Positions 24,564 to 37,737 are shown, counted from the stretch's first letter. The stretch: 64,000 nt of DNA from Dreissena polymorpha (GCF_020536995.1 NC_068355.1:1278264-1342263), one strand, 5' to 3'. Notes: a model not told the origin generated them from the letters alone. Numbers and translations: made by a program.

Positions 24564-25278
24564 GTAATTACTTACATTAATACTACTTATTGTCTTGTTG
24601 TAATTATGTATAAACACTTCACATTTCTCCTATCTCAGCAACAATTCATTTGATGAAAGAACGCCTTAAAACCTAATTATAAGTAAGTGATGACCTTTCC
24701 TTATACCTGCGTAATTCCATAGTGGTAACAAGGTTTTTCATAAGTTTATACCAGATGACCTAGATTTTGGACAAACCTGACAAAGATTTGAGTATAATAG
24801 TGTCTATTCCAGACAAATCTAAGACATAACAAATCCATGTACCAACCTTTCTAGTGGAAACATATTTAAATGTCACAACAGTAATAAGGACTTTTCTCTA
24901 CATACTGACTTAAATTGTTGGTCAAAAGCTTCATCAAGAACAACTTAAAAATATGGCTTTTTCAGTTTTTGAAGATTTGACAAGTTGCCTTTTCTTGTTG
25001 GACTCACTTTACCCATATTTGAGCTGTATTACTTATTCGCAAACTGTATTTTAAATATATGTCAAAAACATTTTATGTTATTTTGTTCCTTTACGCACAA
25101 ATTAGTTTCATTGTGAATTGGTTAACACATTTTTTTGTATTTTGTCGATTTCCAATAAGTGAACTGTTGTTTCGAGTTCCTGATCTTTACTGTAGCTATA
25201 CAGGCCAAAAGGGTGTGCCAGCTTTGTAAACTAATATAATCTATAACGATCTTCAATTTATTTGTGTGTGCCTTTTAG

Positions 25279-26729
25279 ATCTTAGAATCCTCCTGGTTGG
25301 CCTTCCTGGTCATGGAAAAAGTGCAACAGGGAACACACTTTTGGGAAAATCTGACAAAAAGTTTAAAGAAAAAGAATCAGGATTTGGAGAGGCAAACATA
25401 AAAACTAAAGTAAGTTATGCCCTGCAGTTTTCAAAGCATCTTTATTGTTAATTTATTAGTTAAATCTCCAAATATTATTTGGAATATTACAGCTTTTCCA
25501 TTGCATATATTTCTCTTACTGTCATTTATGCTATGAAATAATGTACACAGCTTCTGCATGATCATAATAAAATATTTGATTACCAACAATATACATTGTG
25601 TTGTCAATAGAAAATCAATAACTTTTTTAGTTTGTGTTTCTCTCAACTTACAGTAATTGCATACAAAACAAAATGTTGCCATGTTTACTTTATAGACCTT
25701 GAACTCACTATTAAAACAATAATCCATCCTGCGGTGATGGTCAGTCTTAGATTAGCTGTTAAATGTAACTATAAGAATGCATTAACAAAGTCAATTTTAG
25801 TCTGCATATATAAGCTACATACACATACAATTTCAGTAAAATATTGAGTGTTTGAAGGAGAGCTATTATTGGGGAGAAGCTGTTTTTCTATTTTTGCACC
25901 CATGACCCAACTAGCCACAAACACGATCTCAAGCTATGTCACATTCAGGCTTGCAATATCTAAAGTTTCATTAAGATTGGTCGCTGTAAACTTAAGTTAA
26001 TTACTGGAAACCACCGGTTTGATAGTGCTCATCCACTTACCATTTTATCGATCTGTCCATCGTATGCAAGTCTTATATAAATTCATTCTTTTTGTATTCA
26101 TATGGAATATATACTACATTGCTTTGTATACATTTTTCTTTATTTGTTTTTTTAAGGATGGGATAAACTTTAATCGCAAAATAAAGGTTGTGGAATTCCC
26201 GATGAAGAACAGTTTGAGTCAAAGTGTAGAAGATTTCCGCAAACTAATGGTACAAGCTGAAAAACAGTTGAACCCAGGATTTCATGCTGTTTGTTTTATA
26301 TTAGATCCAAATAAGATGGCAGATGTGAAAACACAATTTCAGCCATTTATGGAGTTCTTTGCAGATTTAGCAAGTGATTATGCTTTCATAATCATGACTC
26401 ATACCAAAAATGAAGAAGAGTGTGAAAGGCATGTTCCAACCAAAAGTGACCCCAAAGGTGCAGGGATTACTGCTTTATTCAAGTATTGTAAAGATAAGGC
26501 TTTGTTCATAGACAATAAAGCCTCGCGAAAAGATCCAATGATACAAGTTATTCTCACATTCATAGACAGCGCAAATGCTGCAAAGCTCATTCCTCACTTC
26601 AGCTCACGTTTCAAAGATCAAGCTGTGGCTGCTGACGCTGTTCTACAAGAGCAACTTCGAAGAGAACGTGAAGCTTTTGAAGCGTATAGAAGAGAAATTG
26701 AAAAAAAAAGCCGTTGTTCAATTATGTAA
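25279..26729 (+). CDS. AIG1/GIMAP module 2 with degenerate G motifs and CaaX end
   Basis: Exon C (25,279-25,409) follows 'ccttttag' and encodes LRILLVGLPGHGKSATGNTL, an intact P-loop; it ends at a good GTAAGT donor in phase 0. Exon D (26,157-26,729) continues in frame. Where G3 should be there is VVEFPMKN instead of VVDTPG, and where G4 should be there is MTHTKN instead of THxD, so guanine specificity and hydrolysis are probably lost or altered. The rest of the fold is GIMAP-like (NPGFHAVCFILDP, ALFIDNKAS). The C-terminus is a charged helix (LRREREAFEAYRREIEKK) ending CSIM, a fitting CaaX prenylation box, which suggests membrane anchoring. With module 1 it resembles multi-domain GIMAPs such as vertebrate GIMAP8. 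A separate single-domain gene starting upstream of exon C is the alternative. Confidence 0.85.
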
Positions 26730-26737
26730 GATGTTGT

Positions 26738-26743
26738 AATAAA
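26738..26743 (+). promoter_or_regulatory. Possible poly(A) signal of the GIMAP gene
   Basis: AATAAA begins 9 nt after the stop codon. It is a perfect hexamer but unusually close to the stop; other AT-rich candidates lie further on. Confidence 0.35.
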
Positions 26744-27275
26744 CAGTTTTCTATAACAAAAACAAAACTGATTACATGGGAGACATTTATGTATGTTGTG
26801 GCTACATTAAATGTATATGCGAAATTTACTCTAAAAAATTTGCATACAAGAGTTGAATTTTATGTTGCCCTGCTCCTTGATTGTCATTTTGAAATTATAG
26901 AAGGGTTGTTGATTGAATACAAAACCATTAAAAGAGAAATTAATATTGATATGGAACTGTGTTGGGTTTTCTCAGCTTGTGTGGTTAAACACTGGAATTT
27001 AAATTATTCTTTGGACTATCTGGTAATATGCGTCACAATTTCTTATTTAGAAATAAATGGTAAGGTCACATTCTGAAAAGTTAAATTTGAAAATGTTTGT
27101 ATGATAGGTAGTTGTCTTCATAGCATAATTATACACTTCAATTCCACAGCCTGTACCTGAGTAATCCTAATGCAAGTCAATGAACACAAGTCAGTTCAAT
27201 CATTGAAGCAGAAAAAACATTATAATTTTGATTTTTATAACTCATATTATTTTAATGTATAGACATGATATCTGT

Positions 27276-28701
27276 CAGGGCTTTTTTTCCTGACTTTGTG
27301 AAGCGGCCCTGGCCCCTCACTTTGTGAAAAAATTAGTCGCGAACTTGTCAAAATTGTGAAAAATTGAGTCGCGAACTTTTCAAAATTGTGAAAAATTGAG
27401 TCGCGAACTTCTTAAAATTGTGAAAAAACGAGTCGCGAACTTCTTTAAATTGTGAAATTCAAAGTTCAATGCATTAGCATAGCTAAAGCATGTTAAACAC
27501 TTGAATATTATCAAAATTTCCTTAAATAATGCAATAAAGGCATATTTTCCTTCTATGAATACTGTATTTGATACAATAACAACACATATACATATATCTG
27601 ATTTGCAAAAAATTATTCATGTACCAAATGCAACTAAAATACCTGGTCCCAACAATTCTTTACCACAGGAATAACATTTATAAACATAGAACATTTCAAG
27701 GGCACATAACTCAGACATGTTCTGGACTTTACAGCTTTAGAACTCTGTTCTTTTTACTCTTGAAAATGTCAATAATTCTCTCAAAATCTGAAGAGGAAAA
27801 TTCCTTCTTCATGATAATTTTCATGTTCTGTGAGCCTGACCCTCGCCAGTGTATGATGATCTCCCTGGGAGGTTGTCATTTGATCTGAAACATTAGGTAT
27901 ACATTGAAAAACAGTACTTTTGTAAGAAATGTAAACAAGTTATTTTATTTTTCACATTTTTTCACAAAGCATAAATAGACTACATACAAAGTTTGAATCA
28001 TGAATATGTGTCATGAATATGCATTTATATGAAAAAAATATATATGAAAAAACCACATTATTACATGTACTTTAACCAAGATTTCCAATCGTAAACAGAT
28101 ACGAATAACAAGTCTCGGTCATCAATACTAGGGGACGTTTTGACTAGGGGCCGTTTTGACTAGCTTCCATCAATACATAAGCCGCGGCAGATACTTTCAC
28201 TTTTATCAAATGACTTTCCTTATAATGTTATCAATGTGCATGTTTCAAATCTTACCCTTCTGTAGAAAGCTTTTGTTTCTTTACTGTTATCCCAAATTTA
28301 AATACATCGGGATTATTTTGCGTTTTTTTTTTATTTTCTTCGTGTAGTAGAGAGCGTTCGGCGTCGCCATTTTTATAGTGACGTTGCTGGGCAGAGCTTT
28401 TACTATTTACGCCGGTTTCACCGGTTACACAACACTTTAAAATCGATTAAAACAAACAAACATCGGTAACGCGAGTCGACAGTTTTTAGCGAATTCGGAA
28501 TTAAAAACGAGGTTATGAAACTTATATTTCTGTTCCGAAATGGCCGTTTTTGACAGTTTTGAGCACAAAAAGTCCGTTTTTCACGATTTAAAACGGCCGT
28601 TTTTGTAAATATTCACGGCCATGTCAGGTTTGTGAATTGGCCGTGTCAAAATTGTGAAATGTCCGTCCACGGCCAATCGCAAAGAAGGAAAAAAAGCCCT
28701 G
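27276..28701. mobile_element. hAT-like element, CAGGGC termini
   Basis: The ends CAGGGCTTTTTTTCCT and AGGAAAAAAAGCCCTG are exact inverted repeats, flanked by TCTGT on both sides. CAGGG ends are typical of hAT elements, though those usually make 8-bp duplications. Near the left end, 27,320-27,450 repeats a ~34-bp unit containing 'gagtcgcgaactt' about four times. No transposase frame is evident; a 60-90-residue frame at 27,619-27,888 has no recognisable motif. Confidence 0.7.
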
Positions 28702-28803
28702 TCTGTTCATCATGAGTATTTAATTTAAGAACTATTGTGTTAAATTAAGCAACAATTGTATTTAAACACAGTGACTGTTGAAAAACAAATAGGCTTTACT
28801 CAC

Positions 28804-28970
28804 CATATAATTTTCTGTTTGTAAGCTGACATATACTGCTTGAAAGAGCACTTAACAGTTTGTTTCAATTCCATTGTCGATACAAACAAAGACATCAGAA
28901 TATACACTGCATGAAAATGCATAATTCTTACTTCTTTGGGTCACTTTGTTGCCTTGCGATTGGTAGAAAT
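28804..28970 (-). CDS. Two candidate micro-exons of an unknown minus-strand gene
   Basis: On the minus strand, 28,970-28,932 lies between 'tagttcag' and GTAAGAAT, and 28,835-28,804 lies between 'ctctttcaagcag' and GTGAGTAAAG, a strong donor. Their phases agree (split codon AA|T), giving FLPIARQQSDPK then ICQLTNRKLY. They also join in phase to the candidate exon at 33,535-33,493. I do not recognise the protein, and exons this short are weak evidence on their own. Confidence 0.35.
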
Positions 28971-29084
28971 CTGAACTATTATTAGGCTATGTCAATAATA
29001 TATTCTGAATGTGTTTTCAATAATCCCATGATACATTCTATTTTTTGATTCATTTAATAAGAATTATTCCACCACATTGGAAAG

Positions 29085-29945
29085 CTTATCTCCTCTGTAT
29101 GTTACTGATGTGAATATTAGACAGCTGCACTCCCCTGTATGCTACTGATGTGAATATAAGACAGCATTCCTCCTCTGTATGTTACTGGTGTGCATATTAG
29201 ACAGTTGTCCTTATCTGTATGTTACTGATGTAAATATAAGACAGCTGACCTCCTCTGTATGTTACTGATGTGAATATTAGATAGCTGTCCTCCTTTATAT
29301 GTTACTGATGTGAATATTAGGCAGCTGTCCTCCTCTGTATGTTACTGATTTGAATATTAAACAGCTGTCCTCCTTAGTATGTTACTGATGTGAATATTAG
29401 ACAGCTGTCCTTCTCTGTATATTACTGATGCGAATATTAGACAGCTGTCCTCTGTATGTTACTGATGTGAATATTAGACAGCTGTCCTCCTTTATATGTT
29501 ACTGATGTGAATATTAGACAGCTGTCCTCCTCTGTATGTTACTGATGTGAATATTAGACAGCTGTCCTCCTTTATATGCTACTGATGTGTATATTAGACA
29601 GCTGTCCTTCTCTGTATGTTACTGATGTGAATATTAGACAGCTGTCCTCCTTTATATGTTACTGATGTGAATATTAGACAGCTGTCCTCTGTATGTAACT
29701 GATGTGAATATTAGACAGCTGTCCTCCTTTAGATATTACTGATGTGAATATTAGACAGCTGTCCTCCTCTGTATGTTACTGATGTGAATATTAGACAGCT
29801 GTCCTCCTTAATATGTTACTGATGTGAATATTAGACAGCTGTCCTTTTCTGTATGTTACTGATGTGAAAATTAGACAGCTGTCCTCCTTTGTATGTTACT
29901 GATGTGAATATTGGTAAGCTTATCTCCTCTGTATATAACTGATGT
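29085..29945. repeat. 40-bp minisatellite, ~21 copies
   Basis: The unit 'ctgtatgttactgatgtgaa' followed by 'tattagacagctgtcctcct' repeats at 40 bp, with occasional 37-bp variants lacking 'cct'. First and last units are the most diverged, as expected for homogenisation from the centre. Confidence 0.9.
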
Positions 29946-31880
29946 TTACAAGGCCAATTAATATATCTATTTTATTATTTAATTTTTTGCAATTAACAGT
30001 AAAATTAGAAAACTCACACGTGTGTTTCAGCTATGGGTGAGATTTTATGAAATAATTGTTGTTTTAGTTTCTGGACAGTATTTTTTTTAATGTTCATTAC
30101 TTAACCATTTTTGTTTGCTATGCACTGATATCCAAATGCCTTTGTATGATGTATGATTGAATATCAATTATAATCATTCGTATGTTAAAATGTATGCAAC
30201 TACTTATATTTTTTATGATTGAGTGGTAAATTGAAAAGAAAAAATGTTTTTGTATTCCAGGGATTAGAAAAAAACCATGAAAAAAATACCCCAAAAAATG
30301 AATGTATATACAGTTTTACTTTTAATTGAAAATGTTGTGTAAATTATTTTGTATTGTCTGTCTTTTGCATGAACAAACATATAATCAGAAAATCTACATA
30401 ACAAAGTGTGTTATACAAAAAAGAGAGGCAAGTGCTAATGATTTTTAATGGAATGCTCTCATTGAAATTTAATTCAAAAACTGCCTTTAAATCAAATGAA
30501 GATTACCTTCCATATATTCTGGTTCACCAATTTCTGTGCTCAATAAAAATGAACGTGTGTCACAAAATTTTAAAGAAAATAAGGTGTTTAAAAATGATTC
30601 AAAACATTGACTTTCAATTTCATAGTTGTTTATTGTTGTTTGTTTTGTGTGTTTTTAGGGGGGCATTTTTAGCATTGAAACACTGTCATTAGTGTTAGAA
30701 AGTTCATTGAATATGACCTCTAACTGCAGAAACATTAATGCCAGTTAGTTGATCAAAGCATTAGATAAAATGAGTCAGCCAATACAGTAATATTGGTGTA
30801 TTGAAGCTCTATCATTACAATTACACAATAAAATGATTGCATTGAGCTGTATATATGTGTAGCTTGCAAACATTTAATAAGCACGCAATTGTGTGTGCAA
30901 ATACAAGGTTATTTATTATTTATTCTATCACTGTTGAGATTTCAAGCAATATTTTTATTTTATGTAGCCAGCAAGTCTACTTTATAGCTGAGCAAATAAT
31001 AGTAAGTATAAGCTTCAGATGGCACTCAATACAGTTAACAATACATTGAATGAGTTCAAAACTTGCTTTTTGAACCATTGAGTATAAATATAAGATCAAT
31101 AAGAACACGAAATTTATGCTTTACTAGTTAAAGATTGATGTTTGTAAACTAAATAAGATCTTATATGACATGCTGTACTTGCTGAGCTTATTTTAGCATA
31201 ATTTAGCATAACATGGGTGGGTGTTGACTTCTGCTTCGCTCCAACCTTCCATTTCTGTCTTAAGTGTAATCTTCAAATTCAAATATTGGTGCTCCAATTG
31301 AGGTGATTGAATAATTATAGCTCTATTACAATGTATAAGAGGCCATCTGTGACTGGGGCCTATGACAGTTTAAGCTTGAAACTTTTGAAGAGTTGGAAAT
31401 GGCTCTCTCTGAACAAAACATTGAACATCAAACGTGAGTGTAGCCGCTTTAAATCCCTTGAAAATCCATTTTGCTAACTTAAACTTAGGTTGGTGACATG
31501 GGGCAAACGTGGCCCTTTTTCCAATTTTTATTGTGTCACAACTTTGTTTGCTTTATATAAATATAATAATTATAATTATGATGATAAATGGCAATTGTAT
31601 TTAAGAAAAAAATATGAATGAATGTGGCATACGATTTAAAAGAGAGACATGATATGTACATCTGGAAAATTTAAGTCTAAGCATTAGAAATTGAAGCTAA
31701 GTGTACAGATACAACATCAATTTGTTATTTTACGAGGGTCTAAATAGATCTGTAGCATAGTTCATGAAAAACTCAGGTTTTGCATCTGTAAAAACAACAA
31801 CCAATAATGGAGCTTATATTTCTTGTTACCTTAATTTGATTTTTACCCAGAAACAAAATAAACTAGTATATGAAAGTCTT
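29946..31880. other. No gene recognised
   Basis: AT-rich sequence, probably intron of the minus-strand gene. The 94-residue plus-strand frame at 30,408-30,692 has no motif and no splice support. Confidence 0.4.
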
Positions 31881-31899
31881 ATTTCAAATACTGAAAAAA

Positions 31900-32500
31900 C
31901 TTTCAAGTGAAACAAGATGGAATGGGCTATTTAGTAATATTGACTGAAAGCATGTTCACAGCTTTGTTTTAAAAATAACCAGATATATTTACAATTACAA
32001 TGGTTACATACTAGAATGATACATAGAATTTAAGGAACTCAATATCTGCTGTACAAAATGAAAATTGTTGATGATAATACGTGCACAAGTTGTAATAAAT
32101 ATGGGGAAACTTTAACTCATCTTTTATGGGGTTGTAAGCACATCCAAACAATGGCTCAACATATTTCAAATGTATTGAATATAAATAATTTCAATATGCC
32201 TACACTCTGATGCTGCAGGACATGATTCTTGGTTGTTTTTTTATTGAAAAAGTAAATCCTATCAAAATATTGTTCCTGGAAATTAAAAGGAATAGTTAAA
32301 TGTGTAAACAAAAAAATCTTGAATGTTCCAGGACTTAAAAGAAGTCTACTTTGGTCATGGGAAATACAAAAACAGACCTCTCACCAAAATAATGAATTCC
32401 CAAATTGGTCATTTCTAAGAATATTCCTGCAATGAACCAAATCCAATATAATTCATTGTTATAAAATATGTACTACTCAAACAATTAAAGTACAATTAAT
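31900..32500 (+). mobile_element. Non-LTR retrotransposon (LINE) ORF2 tail, decayed
   Basis: Translation around 31,995-32,205 gives LQWLHTRMIHRI, a stop, then LLYKMKIVDDNTCTSCNKYG and ETLTHLLWGCKH. The CxxC...H...C pattern is the zinc-knuckle-like motif found near the C-terminus of L1/Tx1-type ORF2 proteins. Further text (FFIEKVNPIKILFLEIKRN) matches the expected tail in another frame. Stops and at least one frame change mark it as dead. The 5' end is not visible. Confidence 0.7.
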
Positions 32501-34380
32501 TCTTGTGGTATGATTTTTACAATGTCTATATATCCATAGTAAACATTATGTGCGTTTGTCTCTCTGGAAATATTAACTCATATTTTCGCTACTAACACGA
32601 AAGCACATTATAGAGCAGGATGGCCTCAACCTCCACATACCTATGGACATTGGAAAATACAGTCTCTTTTCTCAAAAAATTAAAAAAAGAAAGATGATAA
32701 ATGGTTTAATTTAAGGGCATATTAATGGTTTTTGACATCTTTCAGAAACATTTAGTTCATCCAACCACTCCTCTTGAACGCGCTTTGATTAAAAATTAAA
32801 GAGAATCAGTTCCATACATTATATTAATTTCACCATTTCCTTCTTTCCACAAAAGCATGGTCAGTTATGTAATGTTTTAGATTTATGTCTTACAATACAA
32901 CCAATTTTTGTTAATGCCACAAATTAAATCTAAATTTAATGTCTAAGCCACTAATGTTTTTTACAAAATATACTTATGCTGACCATGCTTACAATATATT
33001 CAGATTGTTTCCACCCAATTAAAATTTGGTTTGAATATCAAAGTAAACATACAACTTAAAACAACAACACTTATGCTGACAATGTTAACAATATAATTAA
33101 ATGTTTAAGAGCATGCATTAGGTTAGGCATGATTGCTATATTTGTTTAATATTTGCTTAAGCATCAAACCTTAATACATATATGTAATTGCATTCTCTGT
33201 TACAAAATCTGAACTTTTTTTAAATCAAATAATTCCAGGATTCCATCTGGTGTCTATAAATTGGATTGAAAGCTTATAGCTAGCTGGGTCTAGTTGTTCA
33301 AAACTACATTGGACAATAACACTAACAGCTCTTAATATATTGATTAAGTCATGTATGTATCTTAATTATTAACACTTCATTATATGTATCAATTGTAAAC
33401 AAATTTGTTTTCTCAAATTATTTAAAAATGTTCGATAATAGCATTGTTTGTACAATAAATTTCATTTGGGTCTGAAGTTAACAGTCAGTTACCTCAACCA
33501 GCCATTAACATGTTGAGGAACCAGGTCCAGCAGATCTGTAAAAAAAATTGTAATCAAATGAGAAAATTGTTTCCAATAAAGACATCTATCACAATATGTT
33601 GGCTTTGACCATTTGTTTAAGTGAAAGATAAAGCAAAAACAGGCAAATTAAGCACATAAGCATCAGTTATATTTAATTGTTTTTTTCTAGCCCATAGGAT
33701 CTTTTTAGAAGTTTAGCATGTATCTATTTTAGTTTCCTTTGTATCATATTGTGTGTGTCCCTTGTATAAAAGTGCAAAGTTCAATTAAAGAATATAGAGA
33801 GAGTAAATGGCTTAATTTGCTAGAATTTCATCCAAGAACTTACGAGCTATACTATAATAAAAGGAATGGAATTGTATACAGACTTTTATACTGAATATAA
33901 GTGATCTATGTGTGTTTACAAAATTAAATGGAAACACTAGAAATTTTCCAAACTATTCGATTGTTTGCAAAGCTTAGTATAATATAATTTTATCAGTTTC
34001 AAAAGTAGCTGTATTTTAATATCATGTTGGACTCCACATCAATCTCATGCATGTTTTAAAGAAATTGTTTAACTTTAAAAGAGTCAGATGTTAACATTGG
34101 TAGAGAAAATAAAATGTAGTTAATTCATGAAATACTTCATTTTGTATTTTTGTATTCTATCTGTTGACATTTATTGATGTTTTAAATTGAACTGTATGTG
34201 TGTTTTCCCTGCATTGCAGTAGTTTCTGATTTCAACCTTTAGTTATGTTTGTGGTATTACTATTGTAAAAGGTCATCCTTTTTGACAAATGTAAATCAAA
34301 TTTTGGTTGACAATGATGCAAACTTTATTCCATTGTAATTGAAGCATGATGACAACAAGCAAATTCGTTGAATTGATATC
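32501..34380. other. AT-rich, no repeat family recognised apart from one candidate exon
   Basis: Apart from the minus-strand candidate exon at 33,493-33,535, this stretch has no supported feature. 'acttatgctgac' recurs near 32,972 and 33,069, a minor local duplication. Confidence 0.4.
33493..33535 (-). CDS. Candidate minus-strand exon
   Basis: Read on the minus strand, it follows a long pyrimidine tract ending 'tttacag' and ends before GTAACTG. One frame is open and encodes LLDLVPQHVNGWL, ending in phase 2. The leftover AG joins in phase to the exon at 28,970-28,932. Protein unrecognised. Confidence 0.4.
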
Positions 34381-34812
34381 CCCCGCCAATATGCTTCTGG
34401 ACACAAAAGTATTATATTTGACACTCAAAAAAGCATTTTTTCAAGATACAAAGGGCCATAACTCTGTTATTAACAGATGATGTAAAATGCCATTTGGTGT
34501 GCATCATCCTCTTATACATATATATATACTCATACCAAGTTTTAATGAAATCCGCCAAGCACTTCCAAGATATGGCTTCGGACACACAAAAAAGCATTTT
34601 TTCAAGACACATAGGGCCATAACTCTGTTATTAACTGATGGTGTACAATGCCATTTGGCATGCATCATCCTCTTATCCATATACATATTCATACCAAGTT
34701 TCAATGAAATCCGCAATAGCACTTTCAAGATATGGCTCCGGACGGACGGAAAGACAGATGGACGGACAGACAACGCCAAAACAATATCCCTCTACCTATG
34801 GCGGGGGATAAT
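34380..34812 (-). repeat. Inverted pair-of-units copy of the 172-bp repeat
   Basis: It is bounded by 'atatcccccgccaatatgc' on the left and 'tacctatggcgggggata' on the right, an inverted pair of GC-rich ends. Inside are two diverged units matching the 20.7-21.5-kb array in reverse. Open frames here are incidental. Confidence 0.75.
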
Positions 34813-35453
34813 AACATTATCACATTGTGTGGAAGTTTTGGTCCTCTGTTTAAAAGCATTTAGTGTCATACTGAGAGATGTGCAAAACAGCTTAGTTTCT
34901 TAAATTAAAAAAAAAGAGTTTATAATGACATTTTGATCATATGATTTGACTTATTACATGAAAAAAAGAATGCCAATTAATAAACCATCATTTAAACAGG
35001 ACAACTCAGCATTTGATTTTTATTAATTTGTCCATATAATTAATGAAGACCACAAGCCAGTCTCATGATAACAAACTTTGTTTAATGAAATTGATAACAA
35101 TTTTTTGGAACATCTGATATATATTTAACTTGTAAATAATTGTGAAAAAGCAACTGAACAACTCTGATAAGCACAATGTACATGTTATTGTTGTATACCT
35201 TCTTGTGTGAGTGAATAAAGTATCTTTAAAAAAAGTGTTTTTTATTGTATTTATGCAATCCCTTACTTCATTAATGTTTTCTAAAAATATGGCAAATATA
35301 ATATAATTGATACATAGATATCTTTTCTATCAAATGAATGCACTCTGCTTCCATACATGTTTGTTTTTACAGGTTACATGTCATAAAACATAAAATAGCA
35401 CAATTGCAAAATACTGTCATTTAAACTGTTGTGTATAACTAGCCAACATTCAC

Positions 35454-35518
35454 CTGGTAGACAAGAAGTCTATTAGCATCAATTAAATGCTTGAAGTCTT
35501 TCCTATATACATTCTCAA
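35454..35518 (-). CDS. Candidate minus-strand exon
   Basis: The minus strand reads an open 21-codon stretch containing ENVYRKDFKHLIDANRLL, closed by CAG|GTGAATG. The acceptor (AG after 'attaata') is weak, and a second AG five bases downstream is possible. The other two frames contain stops. The peptide composition looks protein-like but I cannot assign it. Its phase does not match the next recognised exon at 33,535, so an exon may be missing. Confidence 0.35.
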
Positions 35519-35789
35519 CTTTATTAATGACAGTTTCATAAAGGTTTAGTGATATTGTAACAATTAGTGGGAAATTATAATATATTATTTACTTGATACC
35601 TGTACATAACAAACATTGTGTTATTGACTTTAAAAATACATACATGCACAGAAGTCAGTGTCAGATTATAACTAATGAGGTTATAACACAAGGAACAATC
35701 CATCATTAATAACAATATATAAACAAGGGGCTTTTAAAGAACTGCACCCAATACATGGGACCCTTACTGGTCAGGTAAAAAACTTCTAG

Positions 35790-36480
35790 TAATAAAACAA
35801 GAGGGCCATGAAGGCCCATAAGCAACCACATCAGTTCAGCGTTCACTAATTGACAAAGACATGTTAGTGATACAGTGTTTGACCCCACATAACATATTTA
35901 ATCATGGCCTTGATATGAATTGATAAACAAGGGCTGTTTGTAAAACACGCATGCCCCCCAAATGGACTGTCAGTTGTAGTGGCTTTAGGTCACTGTGACC
36001 TTGAACTTTGACCTAGAGTCCTGACCAATGTCCCCATGGACTTTCCTGATCCTAACCGTAAGCATTCTTGAGTAAAAATCCGGAATTTTTTGTTTACTGA
36101 TTCGAGTCACTGTTACCTTGACCTTTGACCTAGTGACCTGAAAATCAATAGGGGATATCTGCCAGTCATGATCAATGTACCTATGAAGTTTCATGATCCT
36201 AGGCGTAAGGGTTCTTGAGTTATCATCCGGAAACCATTTTACTTAGAGCTTAACAATATTTTGTATGAGATTTGATTTGGTTACCTAGTATTTTGACACA
36301 CAAATTTGGCCTACACATTGTCAAGATAAACATTCTGACCAAGTTTTACCAAGATTGGATAAAAAATGTGTCATCTCAAGTGGTAATAAGCTAATATGTG
36401 ATTATGCATGACTGATAATGCACAATCATAAGTCGATCACATCAAGCACTTTATGCTCATGTGAGCTTAAAAGTGCATGA
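35790..36480 (-). repeat. Inverted copy of the 1.3-5.9-kb dispersed repeat
   Basis: It starts 'aacaagagggccatgaaggc', includes a reversed single unit of the 143-bp array ('tgatcctaggcgtaag', 'gtgacctgaaaatcaatagg') and ends 'tgctcatgtgagctt'. GGTCACTGTGACC lies at about 35,988-36,000. Confidence 0.7.
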
Positions 36481-36656
36481 CCTTCACATTGCTTTTTAAC
36501 AGAAAGTAAATTGTTTTATAAATGTTACAAATGTTTTATCTGAAATAAAAATTTAAATTTATTACATAAACTGAGATGATTGACCTCTGGTGAAAAAAGG
36601 TTGTGCATATTACAGTGACATTCATTCTCATGTGTAAACCTAACGTCTCATGATTA

Positions 36657-37450
36657 CCGTAAAATGTTGTGTATAAGGCGCACTTTTTTACCCCCAAATT
36701 TAATTTTAAAAACTTAATGCGCGTTATGCACAACTACAGCCATGCCAAGACATTTTTTCCCTGTCAGTTACCGAATGACGGTAACTCGCACCATTCTGCT
36801 GCCCGTTGTTTTAACTGTAACTATGTTAATAATTGTGTTATGTTTACGATCTGAATATAGATGGACAAACGTTAAAAAGTTAACATTAATATTTTCTATC
36901 TTTTTCAGGTACGTAAAGAGCATTGAAATCAAATAAATTTGAAGAAGAAAATGAAAAACGCTTGAGATGGGTAATGTAAATAAAAACGCCCGGTTGTGAA
37001 TTAGTCATGCGTGAATAACCCGTGCCAATACCAATAAAAAATGTCAGTGTCTTAGTTATACCAAGCACACTAATCAGTCCGTAATGTATACTCTTCCACG
37101 ATAAAATCGTGGACAGTTACTTTGGAGACTTATGATGAAAACATCGATTGTTTCCGTGTGGAAATTGTGCATTTCATGCATAATTCATTTAAAGCGAAAC
37201 ATTTATTTTTAGGTGTATAAAAAAACACTAACAAGTTGAATCTTTATGGTTATCGTCTTTAATATAATTAATTATTGAAACAATAAAATAACGCGCGAGA
37301 TCAGCAATATAAATAAAAACAATTTTCAGTTACGATATGGAAATTTCCCCTCATTTTTTTTTAGCTTCAAAAACCTTTTTCCCGATTTTTTTGCTTCAAA
37401 AAGTAGATGCACGTTATACATAAATGCACGTTATACACAGCGTTTTACTG
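36657..37450. mobile_element. Tigger-like MITE, TA-flanked
   Basis: The left end is CCGTAAAATGTTGTGTATAA; the right end reverse-complemented is CAGTAAAACGCTGTGTATAA. Both are flanked by TA. Length is 794 bp, without a transposase. The core at about 36,990-37,190 resembles the core of a different element at 43,830-43,990. Confidence 0.75.
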
Positions 37451-37737
37451 TATTTCCTATGTACCTATTTTGTGTAATTTTATTTTTATTTAAAGTCACC
37501 TAACATGAAATCCTGTATGTAAATGAGCAAAACTAATATTAAAGCACTTTAACACACCTCTGCAACATTAAATAACTCACATAGTAAAACTGCTCTTTAT
37601 TCATCTTCTAAACATATTCTAGTAATCATTTTAAGTCCAAAGTGCATCTGTTCATTGAAACAGCTTTTGGTCATGCACGTTTTAATTAAATTTCTTGAGA
37701 AATGAGAAAGTAGTTTGCTCTCCATTTATGCAGACAG

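Noticed and set aside
27619-27888. 89-codon plus-strand frame inside the hAT-like element
   Set aside because: No transposase motif, no splice support and an AT-driven composition.
29085-29945. CRISPR-like regular repeats
   Set aside because: No unique spacers between units, and the DNA is clearly animal; it is a minisatellite.
34487-34903. 138-codon plus-strand frame
   Set aside because: It reads through two inverted copies of the 172-bp dispersed repeat and a GACGGACGG run.
37581-37607. 27-nt minus-strand candidate exon (KMNKEQFYY)
   Set aside because: Good donor (GTGAGTTA) but too short to support without transcripts; it may still belong to the 28.8-45.7-kb gene.
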